64,000 bases of DNA from Arctopsyche grandis (taxonomy: Eukaryota; Arthropoda; Insecta; Trichoptera; Hydropsychidae). Each line of letters opens with the position of its first letter. Within the stretch, counting starts at the first letter, position 1. Shown here piece after piece: positions 52,801-64,000 of this stretch. The notes beneath the pieces were generated by a model, which saw nothing but the letters and a program-made list of their open reading frames with translations, had not been told where the DNA came from and did no database searches. The position numbers and the translations under genes were made by a program. Location of the stretch: contig NC_135367.1 in NCBI RefSeq assembly GCF_051622035.1, forward strand, positions 12,126,501-12,190,500. The letters are read 5' to 3'.

Positions 52801-55800
52801 TACCTCATGGGCCCGAAAGTGAATCGCCCGAAAACGCAAATATCGGAAAGCAAAGATCGAAAATCGAAAGATCAAAAAAAGGGTGCATGGTAAACGGTAC
52901 TATGTATATATAATATATACGAGTGGCATGCGGTGAAATTATCTCTCTTTTTGTCATACAGCCTTGTTTAATGTGCGCGCGCAGAATACGGGAGGAAAAG
53001 CCTGTTCCTCTTGTTCCTGTTGTTTCCTGCTCGCGCAAATTAAGTGAGTATGTACCGTTTACCATGCACCCTTTTTTTATCTTTCGACTTAGGATCTTTC
53101 GATTTTCGATCTTTGCCTTCCGGTATTTGCGTTTTCGGGCGTTTCACTTTCGGGCCCGTGAGGGAGACCGCGCTAAAACTTACTGGTAGCAGAGTATGTG
53201 CAAAACGAAAAGCTGAAGCTGCAAAATTGTTTGCAATGTTTGGCTCCAATGATGCATTGTAACCACTGTAGTAGCCTTCACTTTTTGGTGACAGTTCCAA
53301 TCGTTCCATTAGCTGCGAGCCTGTTGATTTGATTTTATAATATTACAATTTACACAATATTATTTGAGATCATTTAAAAACGTTTATGTCTACGATGTTA
53401 CTCTTCATGCTTTTTAATAATCGTATATCATAATTGTCTAATGCGTGTGTGTGTAGGCTGTCCGTTTAAACCATGCTCCGCCTCCCTTTCTCCCCTTGGA
53501 ATCGTATATCGTGGAAAGAGACGCGGCATAGTGTGGCCGACCAAATGGCGGCTTCCTTTGATCCGAATTGCGATGTTTTACCTAGTACACAAGTGTGTGC
53601 ACGCAGGCCACTAGTACATTATAATTGCTATTGTGTTCCAAGTACACATACACGTCAGCATTTTAACTAACTGTTAATTCGACTAAAATTTGACATTGGT
53701 ATTTTTGCAGTAGAGCTACAAAAGTTCGCTATCAAGTTTTGATTATAATAATAAAAACTTTTGGAGTGAAAAAGTGCGTTGAACGTGGGTCGAGCGATCA
53801 ACGTTTCCATTTTAGGATGGTACAATAGTACCCAATCGTATATTTTGAATATCGTGTTAAAAGTCAATATTTGTTTTTCGATTAAATATAACTTTTTTTT
53901 TGAAGATTTATGGGTTGCTTATTTTATGAAGTAACAAATTATCAACGAGTTAATTTATGACAAGAATAAAATGGTATATTACACTGAATTTTTGTCATTT
54001 ACGTTCTGATACGTTCAAAATTTATGGACACCAATTAACAATAACATGTACATATGATGTATAAGATTTAAAAGTAAAAATAAAGAATAAAGTAACTGGC
54101 GGGCAGTATGTAGTATAAATAAAATAAATAGTTGAAATGGATGAGGTATGGAAGATATACATAAATAAAAAAGTGTAAAGACAGAAATTAGCGTTACTAT
54201 TCATCATGTTTGATGATTGTTAGACCAAAAATACAAAAAGAAAACCTATGAGAAATTCTGATGATGATGTTGATCCACCTCTTTGATGTATAAGATGCTA
54301 AAAATACACATACACACACCCAACTTTTGTAACAATATTTTAGGCTTCATGACAAATCAAATAGATAGTATTCAGATCATTATGGTGGGCGGTAAATTAT
54401 CAAGATTTTTTCCGCCTTTGATGATTCATACCCGCCTGCACATACTTTTTTTTGGTTCGCTTTTGTGACCTAAAAGATCAGCTCGTTGGTTAATAATTTC
54501 GCTGATTTCAATGGACAATTTACTTGGTTTTCGTAGATAGGGAGCTGGCGTTTTTGGCTGAATTCCTAATTTTGACATTTCAACTTTATTTTTACACACT
54601 CACCCATCAACACGGGAAGGAATTCATTATAGGTAATGTGTTGCATTTGGGCGCCCAAAATTCGCCTACTTTCTTGGAAAAGTGCCTCGTCGTTCCAACT
54701 AGGATTCAACTTGTGCAAGGATCTAGCCAATCGGTTGTGTTGACGAGCCCACAACAGATGCATAGTTGTCAAATGGAGATTTTCGTTGGCTCTTATGTCA
54801 CCTTGAATTATAAAATCAGTACTAAAATCTATTTACATCACATCTTACATATGTACTATGAAATCAAATTGAAGTCACATTATGTACCAGAGAGGAAGCA
54901 ATATTTTCCCAAAGCATTCATTTTTGCTTCGTTACAGCCGTCATTTGGGTCGTGAGAAGCTGGCAACAGCTCTCTGCCATCAGGAGTAGTCATCATCTTC
55001 AATTGGCCATCTTCAAAGCTTCTCAAAGATATCGTTAAGTTGTCGTAAGGTCCATAAACAGTGGAGCCGTCTATGTAAGCCGATGCCTGATTCAACTGTT
55101 CCCTTGGTCCTAAAAATTCCAAAGTTTAATTTGGCTTACTTCTACATTTATTTTAACATCTGGATTCTGAAAGGGAAAGTGACATATTATGGGTATATGA
55201 ATGCCTATTTTATGAGAAGCACGCGGAGATAGGCAGTTTCTATGAAAGATGCAAGTATATAAATTTCGCAACAGACTTTGATATCTTTAATAGTAATCAA
55301 GTCACATATAATACATATTTAATTTTACCCAGAGTGCAAGAGGGAGCCGGCGCAGATCTGACGAATTCCATGCACGTTACATTGTACTTGTCGTAGTTTG
55401 GATCTCCAGGTTCCAATTTAACCGGGAAGCATTCAGGATGAGATAAGAGACCAGCACTTTCAAATATTTCGCAGCATGATATTGCACCTCCGTTTGCACC
55501 TAAACATAAATTATTTGACATGAATTAATAGTATTTCCTATTCGAGAGAGTGTTGTCGGTAAGATCACCATATAAGGTGATGCCTTAAGAAAAACTGGGT
55601 TGTTCTCGCAGTCGTAATCATAATTATTTTTATGAACCTTGACTGAGCGCCGTAGCTGTGATGTCGTGATCGAGGAATTGTCCCCAAACAGCCAAAACTA
55701 CGGTAAACTCTGGGTCTTCTCTATATTCAGGTCTGTGAACTTGAATGCTGACCTGCCTAGCCGAGGGTAGATTTGATCCATCACTGGCCACCCTTGGAGA

Positions 55801-58800
55801 AGATACACCTAAAATCATAAAATTCTCAATAGAGAATGAGCAATAGACATACTTTATTAAAAATATTGTGATTATCGTACCATCAGCATAAGAAGGAGGT
55901 ATGGCTCTCCTGAACGGCACAAATGCAACACCCCACTTGAGAGGATGCTGTTTATTATTGCACGTGCCATTTATGGCTCTGTACTTAGATGGAGGACATG
56001 ATATTTTCGGGTCTTCAAAACATTCAGGAAGTGTCCATGAAGCATTTAGAGTCGGTCCTCTACCTATGCACCAATCCACCTTGAACGGCTTGCTGGAACG
56101 AAAGCGGAAGCAAAATTTAACAATTGTTCAATAACTATTACCCGATGTCGAGTGCCAAAACACACACTTTCTGACGAAATATTTGGTTGCGTAATCTTTG
56201 GCATATCCAGCTTTGGCCAACAGAGCTGAAGGTGGTGTAGCTGCTAAAGCTTTTTGGGCGAGCTGAGCTGGTGACCCGGGAGTTAAGTAGCTGGCGCTCT
56301 TCTCAAACCTGGTTCTAGCTTCAATCGCTTCGGTACCCGCTTTTTCAGCTTCTTTCAGATCTTGGTCTAGACTGGTGTTCGACCAATCCGACATGTTGAC
56401 GTCTGAAATGTAATTAAATACCTGTAGTAGTTGACAAAAATGAGATATTACCTAAACAAAACCATCAGGGTCGTAAAAGTTGAAAAAGTCGTATCAGGGA
56501 CTGAAGTTATTTAGAATAAGTCCTTATAATACCCTGTGCTCTATGACAAACCAAAAAAAAATCTTATATATATATTTTTCATATGCGAAAAATCTATCAG
56601 AACTATTAGAAAAATAACTATATGTTAATTGTTATTTTTTGGAATAATCGAATAAGAAAGTATGATCTAACAGGTACTATTTCACATGAACACAAAGAAT
56701 GCGCAGATTAAAAAATAATAATAAACATTTAGCATTAAAGAAATAATAAACATTTAAGTAATAATAAACATTTAGCATTAAAGAAATAATAAACATTTAA
56801 GTAATAATAAACATTTAGCATTAAAGAAATATATGTATATTTATGTAGAATAGTATAAAATATCAATTTCGATCAGTCGAACGTCCCAAAACGGGGCCCT
56901 TCAAGTAGTCCGGGCCCTGGAACTTTAACCCCAGCTCCCCCCCCCCCCTCTCTCGGTGGCCCTGGATATATATACATAATATATATGTACATTTATATAT
57001 GCATTGTTCATAGCTTAACATCACGCACCCCTTTGTCATGTCTCGTTCAAAACAGCATATTTTTTGCACGGATTGAACTGACCAAGGTCAAGGTCAGCGC
57101 GTTTATATGCAAATTGTTTTTGGAATTGATTCTGTGTAAGGTTTTAGTTAAATTTTAGGTATAAAAAAATATGATGAATTTGAAAATGCTACATATGTAT
57201 GTATGTATGTATATATAGAAAGTATCTTTTATACTTATTGTTGAGAATCACTTTTACAATACTTAGTATCACTATCACAATAATAACAATACTTTTAATA
57301 CCTGTCCGCGGCCATGATAGAGCAAGTAACGTAGTCAGGGTGAAATCAGCCTGGGACAAATTTCCAGAAGTTGTATTCTCATCAATTTTATTCGGATGAT
57401 CGATGTCGTACGATATCGTAATAACCAGAGCGACGGTGAAGACTAATCTGCAAGCAAAATAAACATAAACAGAGCGATGAAACGATGTTGAGACAAAACG
57501 TCAAACGTTTCATCGATGAAACGGTGCACGCATCAACTTTCACGGAAATATCCGTTACATCAGTTCTATTTTTAAGAAAAAAAATAAGTGTACGGGAATC
57601 CAAAAGCGAGACTGCGCCTCGTTCCCTTTGATACTTTTACAGCCACTGCAAATTCTTCAGCTGAATATCACTCTGACTTAGTAGGCACACCTACGTACAT
57701 ATATGGGCCGTGTTCTTTTGAGCTTTAATACATTCTATACAACTTTCCACAATTTGATGGATTTTTTTTGCTTCATTACATATTTCATATGTGTATGTAT
57801 TAATTTTAATATGAATTTGTTTCCAATTAGAGAAATGAACTTTGTGGTGCAGTCCATTGGTCAAGTTGACTAACATTCATAATACATATGTATTTAAGAT
57901 TATGAACATTGAGTGTAAAATTGTCAAGCGAGGGAGCTACTATGCCGCAAGAGCATGCGGTGCTTGCAGACCTTTTAGATGTAGGGGCCAAAAAGGTTTT
58001 TAAATAAAAAAGTAAAAAAAAATCTTAGAATTATTCATAAGCACTAGTGGAGCCCGAGTTAAAAGTTTATACTCCAAATTTCGTGCCGGATTTTACGATT
58101 TTGTACTCCTTCTAACAACATTTAATATTTTTCCGTTATGGTACAGTAATAATAATTGTCTGCGATGATCTATAAACTCGATGTTAAATTAAAAAAATAA
58201 AGGATAATAAAATATTTTCGTTTCATTTTTGTATTGTGTATCTTCAGTTTTCTGTCAGAAACTTTTTCTATTCGAGATTTTCGGATAGTCATTTTATCTT
58301 AAATGAAATATTTGATAACGTGATTTACTATAGTGTTTTTTCGAATCAATAAAAGACTATAAAAGAAATTCAATGAGTCAACTCTGGCTCAGTAAATTAG
58401 AAATATTATCGATTGAACTTGAAGAAGCTTCTAAAATGTCTTTAAAAGATGTAATTGCAGAATTTGCGACTTTGAAGGCGAGGAAAAAGAATATTTAAAC
58501 AATGTTAGTTAATTATAATAAGAAAAATACTAAAGGGGACTTTTGTATTTTTTTCTAGTAACGCCATTGGAAATTGTTCGTAACATTTTAAATATGTATC
58601 TACATACATATGTGTATCTATCTGTATGTAATATGAAATGGTATCTACATACTATGTAAATATAAACAGAGTGATTAAAGTGCATCAGTAAAACAATTAA
58701 GGCATGTCATGAAACCCTTTAAAATAATTTATATTTATTATTTTTGTTGGCATGACAATCTACTCTTTTCAAAGAACAGCTCGTATTTATATTTTTTGAC

Positions 58801-61314
58801 TTATTGACGTAAAGTGCATTATTTTGACATGCATTGTGAAAGTACACGTGTTTTTAAGAAAATCGAACGTCATATTTGATAGTTTTTTTTCATATGTAGT
58901 TTTTTGAGATCCAAAAAGGTAAAACTAGTATGTATATGTATAGGTAAAATTGCAAGTGAATCTGGAGTGGAAAGTGTGCCATTATTTTGGTTTTGGAAGC
59001 CCCTGACATACTTCCGAGGATTAGTAGAATATTTTTGATTCATATAAATGACGTGTCTCCGTCGTGTGCCGTGGAAAATAAAAATTCGGCGAAACCAGTG
59101 CCTATTTTTGAACAGTCTATAGATATGTATGTATGTTAGTAAAATATAAGTAAGTCAAAATCGATACGGAATTAAATTATGGCTACCTATTCAGGCGGTA
59201 TTAGTAACATAATATTGTGTGTTGAGAAACCGCGAAAAAATTCGAACTCGGCTGGAAATTTCTCAATATGTCTGTATTAAATTTCATGTCAGTTTTCCAG
59301 ACAGATAGTTTCACACGCAATGAGCGCTAAAAGTCACATATATGTATTATATTAAGACAGGACATGTGAACCTCAGTGTTTGAATGCGAAAATCTTTCTA
59401 TGGTTGAGTGGTTTTATCTCTCGTTTATTTTTATTTTTATTTTATGTTGCTAGAGAAATTGTACTAATTTTATTTTAAATTTTTACATAGATATATACCA
59501 GGAAGGCCTAACAGGTAGGACCCAAATAGGCCTTCCTAGAGACTTAATTACAATACCATACTGCTGGCTAATAATATATATATTACTCCGCCATACTAGT
59601 AATAAATTCATCATTATATCTCATTGCATGATATACATAATCAGTATATGTATGTATATGTTCGGCGATTCTTAAAATCAAGTGATATGTAGGTAAATGT
59701 AGACAGTAGTGTCACCCCAATTTTAGAACAACGGGTTTCCAATTTTGTTTTTCAATAAAATTATTTTGAAAACATGTATATACATTTTTTTTCGTCCAAG
59801 GTACTATTACACGAAAGTTCATTACATTTTCAAGATTTGTATAATTTTTGACAAAAATTATATGAATTTTTAGATTAAATAACGGGTTTCCGGAAACTTT
59901 TGATTTTTAACAACGAGTTTCCGGAAACCCATGGAAACCATTAGGGTGATACCACTAATGTCCTAATGGTTTCCATGGGTTTCCGGAAACCCGTTGTTAA
60001 AAATCAAAAGTTTCCGGAAACCCATTTTTTATCTAAAAATTCATATATGTAAATCTTGAAAATTTAATGAATTCTCATGTAATAGTTAGTGCCTTGGACG
60101 AAAAAAAAATGTATATACATATATATTTTCAAAATAATTTTATTTAAAAAAAAATTGGAAACCAGTTGTTCCCATTGAAAATTGGGGTGACACCACTGAT
60201 GTATGTAGATGCGTTTCATATTTGGTGATTATATTTACCACCCAATTCAATTTCCCCGATAACCTAGACATCACAAATCTCTGCATGTAATTGACTTTGT
60301 ATAAAAGCATTGCAGATACAATAGAAACGTTTTTGTTAATAAAATGTCTGGGTCTTTTCCATATTCCATTCCCTCCTATCTGCCCATACATAGAAGGCAA
60401 TGCCAGACTACTGGAGAAAATGTATGTCCTTTCCAAAGATGACTACATATTATGACTTTCCAACGATGACTACCAAAGATGACTACATATTTACGCATTT
60501 AGATATAGTGAAATTAAATACCTATATACTTGAATGTGATATACATATGAGACAACAGTAAATATCCTGGTTCATAGTAGTTGGCCGCTTAGATTTAAAG
60601 TTAACAAAAAATATACCAATACATGTACCCACTAGGAAACCTTGTACATATGTATGTATGTCCAAAATAGTTCTCTCGATCGCTAAAGATCGATAACAGA
60701 TTATGAATTTACTTCTGGCTTTAAAATCCATTAAACCAACTGTCGTGCCAAATACTGTAATCTTCCCCTTTCATATATGTACATGTATGTATAATATTTC
60801 AATAGATTTTTTTGTCAAGCCACGTAACTTTACATATACATAATACGGGTCTACCTCACGGAACCGAAAGTGAAACGCCCGAAAATGCAAATATCGGAAG
60901 GCAAAGATCGAAAATGGAAAGATCGTAAGTCGAAAATTAACACCAACATGTAATGGAATATCTTTATTGGTGAATTATTAATTTAACCAATTAGAATTCG
61001 ACGAATATTTCTACAACTTGGTTCAGCGGTAAGATTCAGCAAAGTCGTGCTTAAGTTTTCACAGTAGATTATAAATAGATTATTTTGATGATGGTTTTTA
61101 ATGGCAGATACATATACATATATGTATGTTTGTATAGTTAAAGCTTCATAGCATATAATTTTCAGACTTACATGAACGTTCCACAAATGAAGCATTGAAC
61201 TTTTTTCAGTCGACTCCTTCGCTGACGGGCAGATACCGAGCTAAACACATATGTTGGAGCACTTGGCCTTATGAGCGGTGTTTGTTCAGACGTTGAAGGT
61301 TGTTGCTGATCCAT
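49898..61314 (-). CDS. cd: Membrane-anchored animal haem peroxidase, Cardinal-like
   Basis: Haem peroxidase; Drosophila Cardinal oxidises 3-hydroxykynurenine toward xanthommatin in pigment granules. Thirteen exons: 61172-61314, 57302-57447, 56162-56402, 55881-56092, 55638-55808, 55329-55499, 54888-55109, 54604-54801, 53184-53320, 52416-52583, 50808-51034, 50265-50434, 49898-50160. Phases agree for 822 residues, close to fly Cardinal as I recall it. An EQTPLI acidic dileucine signal is at residues 10-15, a basic stretch and a membrane segment at about 41-60 suggest type II topology, and the peroxidase domain follows. Catalytic marks: distal WGQFLDHD (D294, H295), RANE (R439, E442), proximal AFRFAHTLL (H543), NIQRGRDHG. 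The exon 3 donor (GT|gttttg) is weak and uncertain. A different membrane peroxidase is possible. The 5' UTR has an intron acceptor at about 61358. Confidence 0.8.
52796..53169. mobile_element. MITE in a peroxidase intron, 10-bp target duplication
   Basis: 374-bp element with long inverted arms. The left end is GGGTCTACCTCATGGGCCCG, the right end inverted GGTCTCCCTCACGGGCCCG, and the arms run on through GAAAGTG and GATCGAAAATCGAAAGATC. Exact repeats GCGCTAAAAC at 52786-52795 and 53170-53179 bound it. The size fits Mutator-like or related superfamilies. The right duplication starts four bases inside the intron from the exon 9 donor. A related fragment is at 60847-60935. Confidence 0.8.
56536..56964. 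mobile_element. hAT-like MITE, copy 2, left end degraded
   Basis: Collinear with 16203-16610 from TATGACAAAC through GCGAAAAATCTATCAGAAC and the C-run to the right end GGTGGCCCTG. The left terminus is not recognisable. It contains a tandem expansion (56714-56830) absent from copy 1. It lies in intron 2 of the peroxidase gene. Confidence 0.65.
56714..56830. repeat. Tandem repeat with ATAATAAACATTTAGCATTA units
   Basis: About three repeats of AATAATAAACATTTA with AGCATTAAAGA between them, inside the hAT-like element. Likely slippage or unequal exchange. Confidence 0.65.
58373..58498 (+). pseudogene. hAT-type transposase C-terminal fragment
   Basis: 42 codons ending in TAA with SKLEILSIELEEA and then DVIAEFATLKARKK. 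This resembles the C-terminal dimerisation region of hAT/ZMYM1-like transposases, where LxxLSIExE is followed by xxDFAxxKARK. The rest of the transposase is missing upstream, so it is a relic in the large first intron of the peroxidase gene. Confidence 0.5.
59704..60198. repeat. Foldback repeat, head-to-head dimer of a GTGTCACC element
   Basis: Arms of about 240 bp invert around a centre near 59955. The outer ends are CAGTAGTGTCACCCC and, inverted, CAGTGGTGTCACCCC; both arms share GGGTTTCCGGAAAC and CCATGGAAACCATTAGG. The left unit has both of its own ends (59704 and about 59955), so the structure looks like two copies of a shorter element joined inversely. A third copy is at 63166-63890. No coding sequence. 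Confidence 0.65.
60847..60935. repeat. Fragment of the MITE found at 52796-53169
   Basis: GGGTCTACCTCACGG, then CGAAAGTGAAACGCCCG and GCAAAGATCGAAAATGG, match the left arm of the other copy. The right part is missing. Confidence 0.6.
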
Positions 61315-61357
61315 GTTATTTCAGGATGATCGATTCTCAGACGTTACGTATTCATTT

Positions 61358-63165
61358 CTGAAAAAGGGGTTAAAAAGACACAGTAAAATGTGTTCTTGTT
61401 ATGCCAGAATGTATATACGTAGAGGGGACATTAAACCGTTCAATGAAGCAACATCACTTGACTGATGTGATTTAACCCGTTAAATACCGAACAGTTCTGA
61501 ATTTATTTAATTAATTGTAAAATTTTAACTTACGTTTCTTATAGTGGATTCGCATGAATTTAGAATATTCTAGATTTATATAAATGAAACTTCGGTCTAT
61601 AAAAATGTAAATCGTCAACTTGTTATAGTGATATGTTTAAATATACTGGAATTCTATTTTGTGGTTTTACTTTGACGAAGAAAACATAAAGACACTTTAA
61701 ATGCAAACGATCAGCTATTAATGCGGTTTTGATAAAAATTCAAACAAAAAATTTAATTAATTCAACATGAAACCAGTTTTTTTAAGCCGGATTCAACTAT
61801 TATATAAAGCTTATATAACACATTTCTTATTCAAGTTTATCATTAAATATATAGGTTTTCAATATTTTTTTATTAAAAATGTAATTCCTCCCAATTATGA
61901 GATTAATTATTGAAAATACAAATTGAATAAGAAATTAAAATTTAATTAAATACATGTACTTACACCAGATACATGCACGTCTGCTTTTTATTTATTAGTA
62001 TTAATAATATTTTAAATGAAATTTTTACGTTTATCATAAAATCATACTCACAAATAAATTTGTAAATTACAATTAAATACCGAATATCAAATGATAATCA
62101 AGAGGAATTTAAACGTGTTTACATTATGATAATTTACACAAGACTGACGAAGAAGCCACAAAGGACTCGGTTTGATTTCATCAGGTTACCGACAAACTTG
62201 ACGGCAGTGATGCTCAAACTTTAATAGTTATATAGAAAATTTATATTAATTTACTTATTTAATGCATAAGAAAAATATTATTGTAACGTTTGTAATATAT
62301 ATATTTCATTTTATGCATTGTGAACATAAATTATTTATTATAGTTTTATTCAAATTTTAAAGAATAATAGAGGTGTTGAGAATAATTTGTTTATTTAACC
62401 ACAACCGAAGAGAGAGATAAGTATAGATAAGGTGAAGCAGAAGTCTCGAGTTTAGAAATGGTTTTGTTGTTATTTAGAAATCTATGGTAAGTGAGAATAT
62501 AAAATGATTATTTTCAGACGTAATAATCAAAATATTAAATGATTTCTCCCCATGTTTTGAGGAAACTTATATTGAAACAATTTACTACTTTAAATTTCTA
62601 TTAGTGTAATTAATTTCACAAATCATTAATAGTTTAATCCTTAATAAAAAATAATAATTTAAGTATATGTTATATAAATAACCATTTACTTTCTACGAGT
62701 AATAGTATATTGTGTGGAAATCGTAATACTTAAATTACTCACGTGTATCAAATTACGATATCTACCTTGATCTTGAAGTAGACAATGGGTTAATGATTGA
62801 GACGTTTTTAAAAACATATATGTAAAAAACTTGTATATATTACGTTGTGATGTGAATGTACATACATAGTACATATTTACATGTTCATATAATTTTTTTA
62901 ACCGAAAATAAATATATTTTTCACCCCAAAAGTTTTTTATTTATATTACATATGTACATACATAATTGTGTGTGGCTTCCTAATCACTTAAATATATACT
63001 TATAGGGATTTTTGACTTGATCACTTTTTTACTAAAATTTCTCACCATAATTTCGATTCAATTATGTAATTTAGAATTATCTATTCTGGTAGTAAATTTC
63101 ATAGAAATTTATAAACATATTGGACATTTTATGCAGTCCGTAGATACCAAATTGTATAGTATGTA
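61358..63165. other. AT-rich upstream region of the peroxidase gene
   Basis: Begins with the 5' UTR intron of the peroxidase (acceptor TTTTTTCAG on the minus strand at about 61358). Upstream 5' UTR exons and the promoter should be here, but no TATA box or initiator stands out. No other gene or element recognised. Confidence 0.4.
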
Positions 63166-63890
63166 CTGTGGTGTCACCCTAATTTTGGACAATTTTTTTT
63201 TCGAAATATTTTGAAAAAATCTGAATTTTAAAAACGGGTTTATGGAAACCCATGGAAACCATTAGGGTGACACCTAGGGGTTCCATAAAACCGCTCGAAA
63301 GAAAAAGCCGGTTTTCGTTTTTTTTACAAATAAAAAGCCAGTTGCCCGGCTTTCACCGGCTTCAGAAAATTAAGTTTAAAATTTTTATATCGAAATAAAA
63401 ATTTAAATATACATTATATTAAAAAATCCATTACATTACATGCAAAAATATAGTTTTTTATAAATTAAATTGAGTTACATATGACCATTACGAACTTTAT
63501 TATTATGTAATAATAATAGACCATTATTATCTATTATTATTACAAATATTACAAATAATACAATTTGTATTATATATAAAAGTCGTAAAATGGCAGATCC
63601 TAAGTACGTACAAATAATTAAATGATTTAAATAAGCTATTATCTAGAAATTGTTATTAAAAAAATAATGTGTTACCTCGCAGAAAAAAATTAATTGTGGA
63701 ATCGTGAATAGATATTAAGAACACTGCTGAGATTCGCTTGTTTATTAAAGAAAACCTTAATTATAGAAAACCTTAAAAATCCGGTTGATCGAGCCAAAAA
63801 AGCCAGCTTTCGGTTTTTTGAAAAATGGTCAAAAAGCCGGCTTTTCGGTTTCGGTCTAAACCAGCTTGGAAGCCCTAGGTGACACCACTG
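63166..63890. mobile_element. GTGTCACC-ended element split by a hAT-like insertion
   Basis: The left end CTGTGGTGTCACCC (63166) and right end GGTGACACCACTG (to 63890) belong to the same family as 59704-60198, sharing CCATGGAAACCATTAGGGTG. The right end is duplicated and displaced by the insertion at 63275-63877. Confidence 0.65.
63275..63877. mobile_element. hAT-like MITE nested in another element
   Basis: Starts TAGGGGTTCCA and ends TTGGAAGCCCTA (inverted TAGGGCTTCCAA). It is flanked by GGTGACACC at 63266-63274 and 63878-63886, an 8-9 bp duplication as expected for hAT. Subterminal AAAAGCCGG motifs occur at both ends in inverse orientation. Non-coding, 603 bp. Confidence 0.75.
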
Positions 63891-64000
63891 AATTATATAT
63901 GTACATGCGTTCTCACTTTAGGCTGATTATCCAGGTGTGTAAGGTGATGCACTAAAAGGGCTTCCTTGTATTTTGATAGCCCCGGTGATGCTAATAGTTA

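Overview
This window is eukaryotic nuclear DNA, very probably from an insect. The base composition is AT-rich (roughly two thirds or more A+T by eye), the genes have many short exons with GT-AG introns, and the proteins look like insect orthologues. Small transposons and TACATA/TGTATG microsatellites fill the gaps. I cannot fix the order. All exon models below were built by hand from splice sites and reading phase; no alignment or RNA evidence was available.

Layout. (1) 1-2.3 kb: nested repeats, then the last exon of a GRIP-domain golgin (+). (2) 3.2-4.8 kb: ribosomal protein RpL11 (-), convergent with the golgin. (3) 6.6-10.0 kb: a complete 12-exon DRC1, the nexin-link subunit of motile axonemes (+). 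(4) 15.0-34.7 kb: a large C2H2 zinc-finger gene (-), best matched to Combgap, with a poly-Q N-terminus, about 18 fingers, and nine consecutive finger exons that all start and end in the same phase. Its likely promoter is the only large CpG/GC-rich block, at 33.6-34.8 kb. (5) 36.7-37.2 kb: a small unrecognised protein with one U1-type zinc finger and a C-terminal membrane segment (-). (6) 39.6-42.9 kb: a heat-shock DnaJ-1/Hsp40 gene with perfect heat-shock elements (+), followed at 43.43-43.83 kb by an inverted, internally deleted genomic copy of itself. (7) 48.4-48.8 kb: an orphan membrane-protein ORF (+). (8) 49.9-61.3 kb: a 13-exon membrane-anchored haem peroxidase (-), best matched to Cardinal of the ommochrome eye-pigment pathway.

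The genes are unrelated housekeeping, ciliary, regulatory, stress and pigment genes; nothing suggests an operon or a shared pathway. Between and inside them lie non-autonomous DNA transposons that can be recognised by terminal inverted repeats plus target-site duplications (TTAA, TTA and 8-10 bp types), two Helitron-like elements, a LINE fragment and a hAT transposase fragment.

The points most worth following up are the phase-symmetric zinc-finger exon array, the inverted DnaJ-1 duplicate that could make a hairpin RNA on read-through, the small zinc-finger/membrane protein, a MITE inserted right beside a peroxidase splice donor, and a Cys-rich insertion in DRC1.
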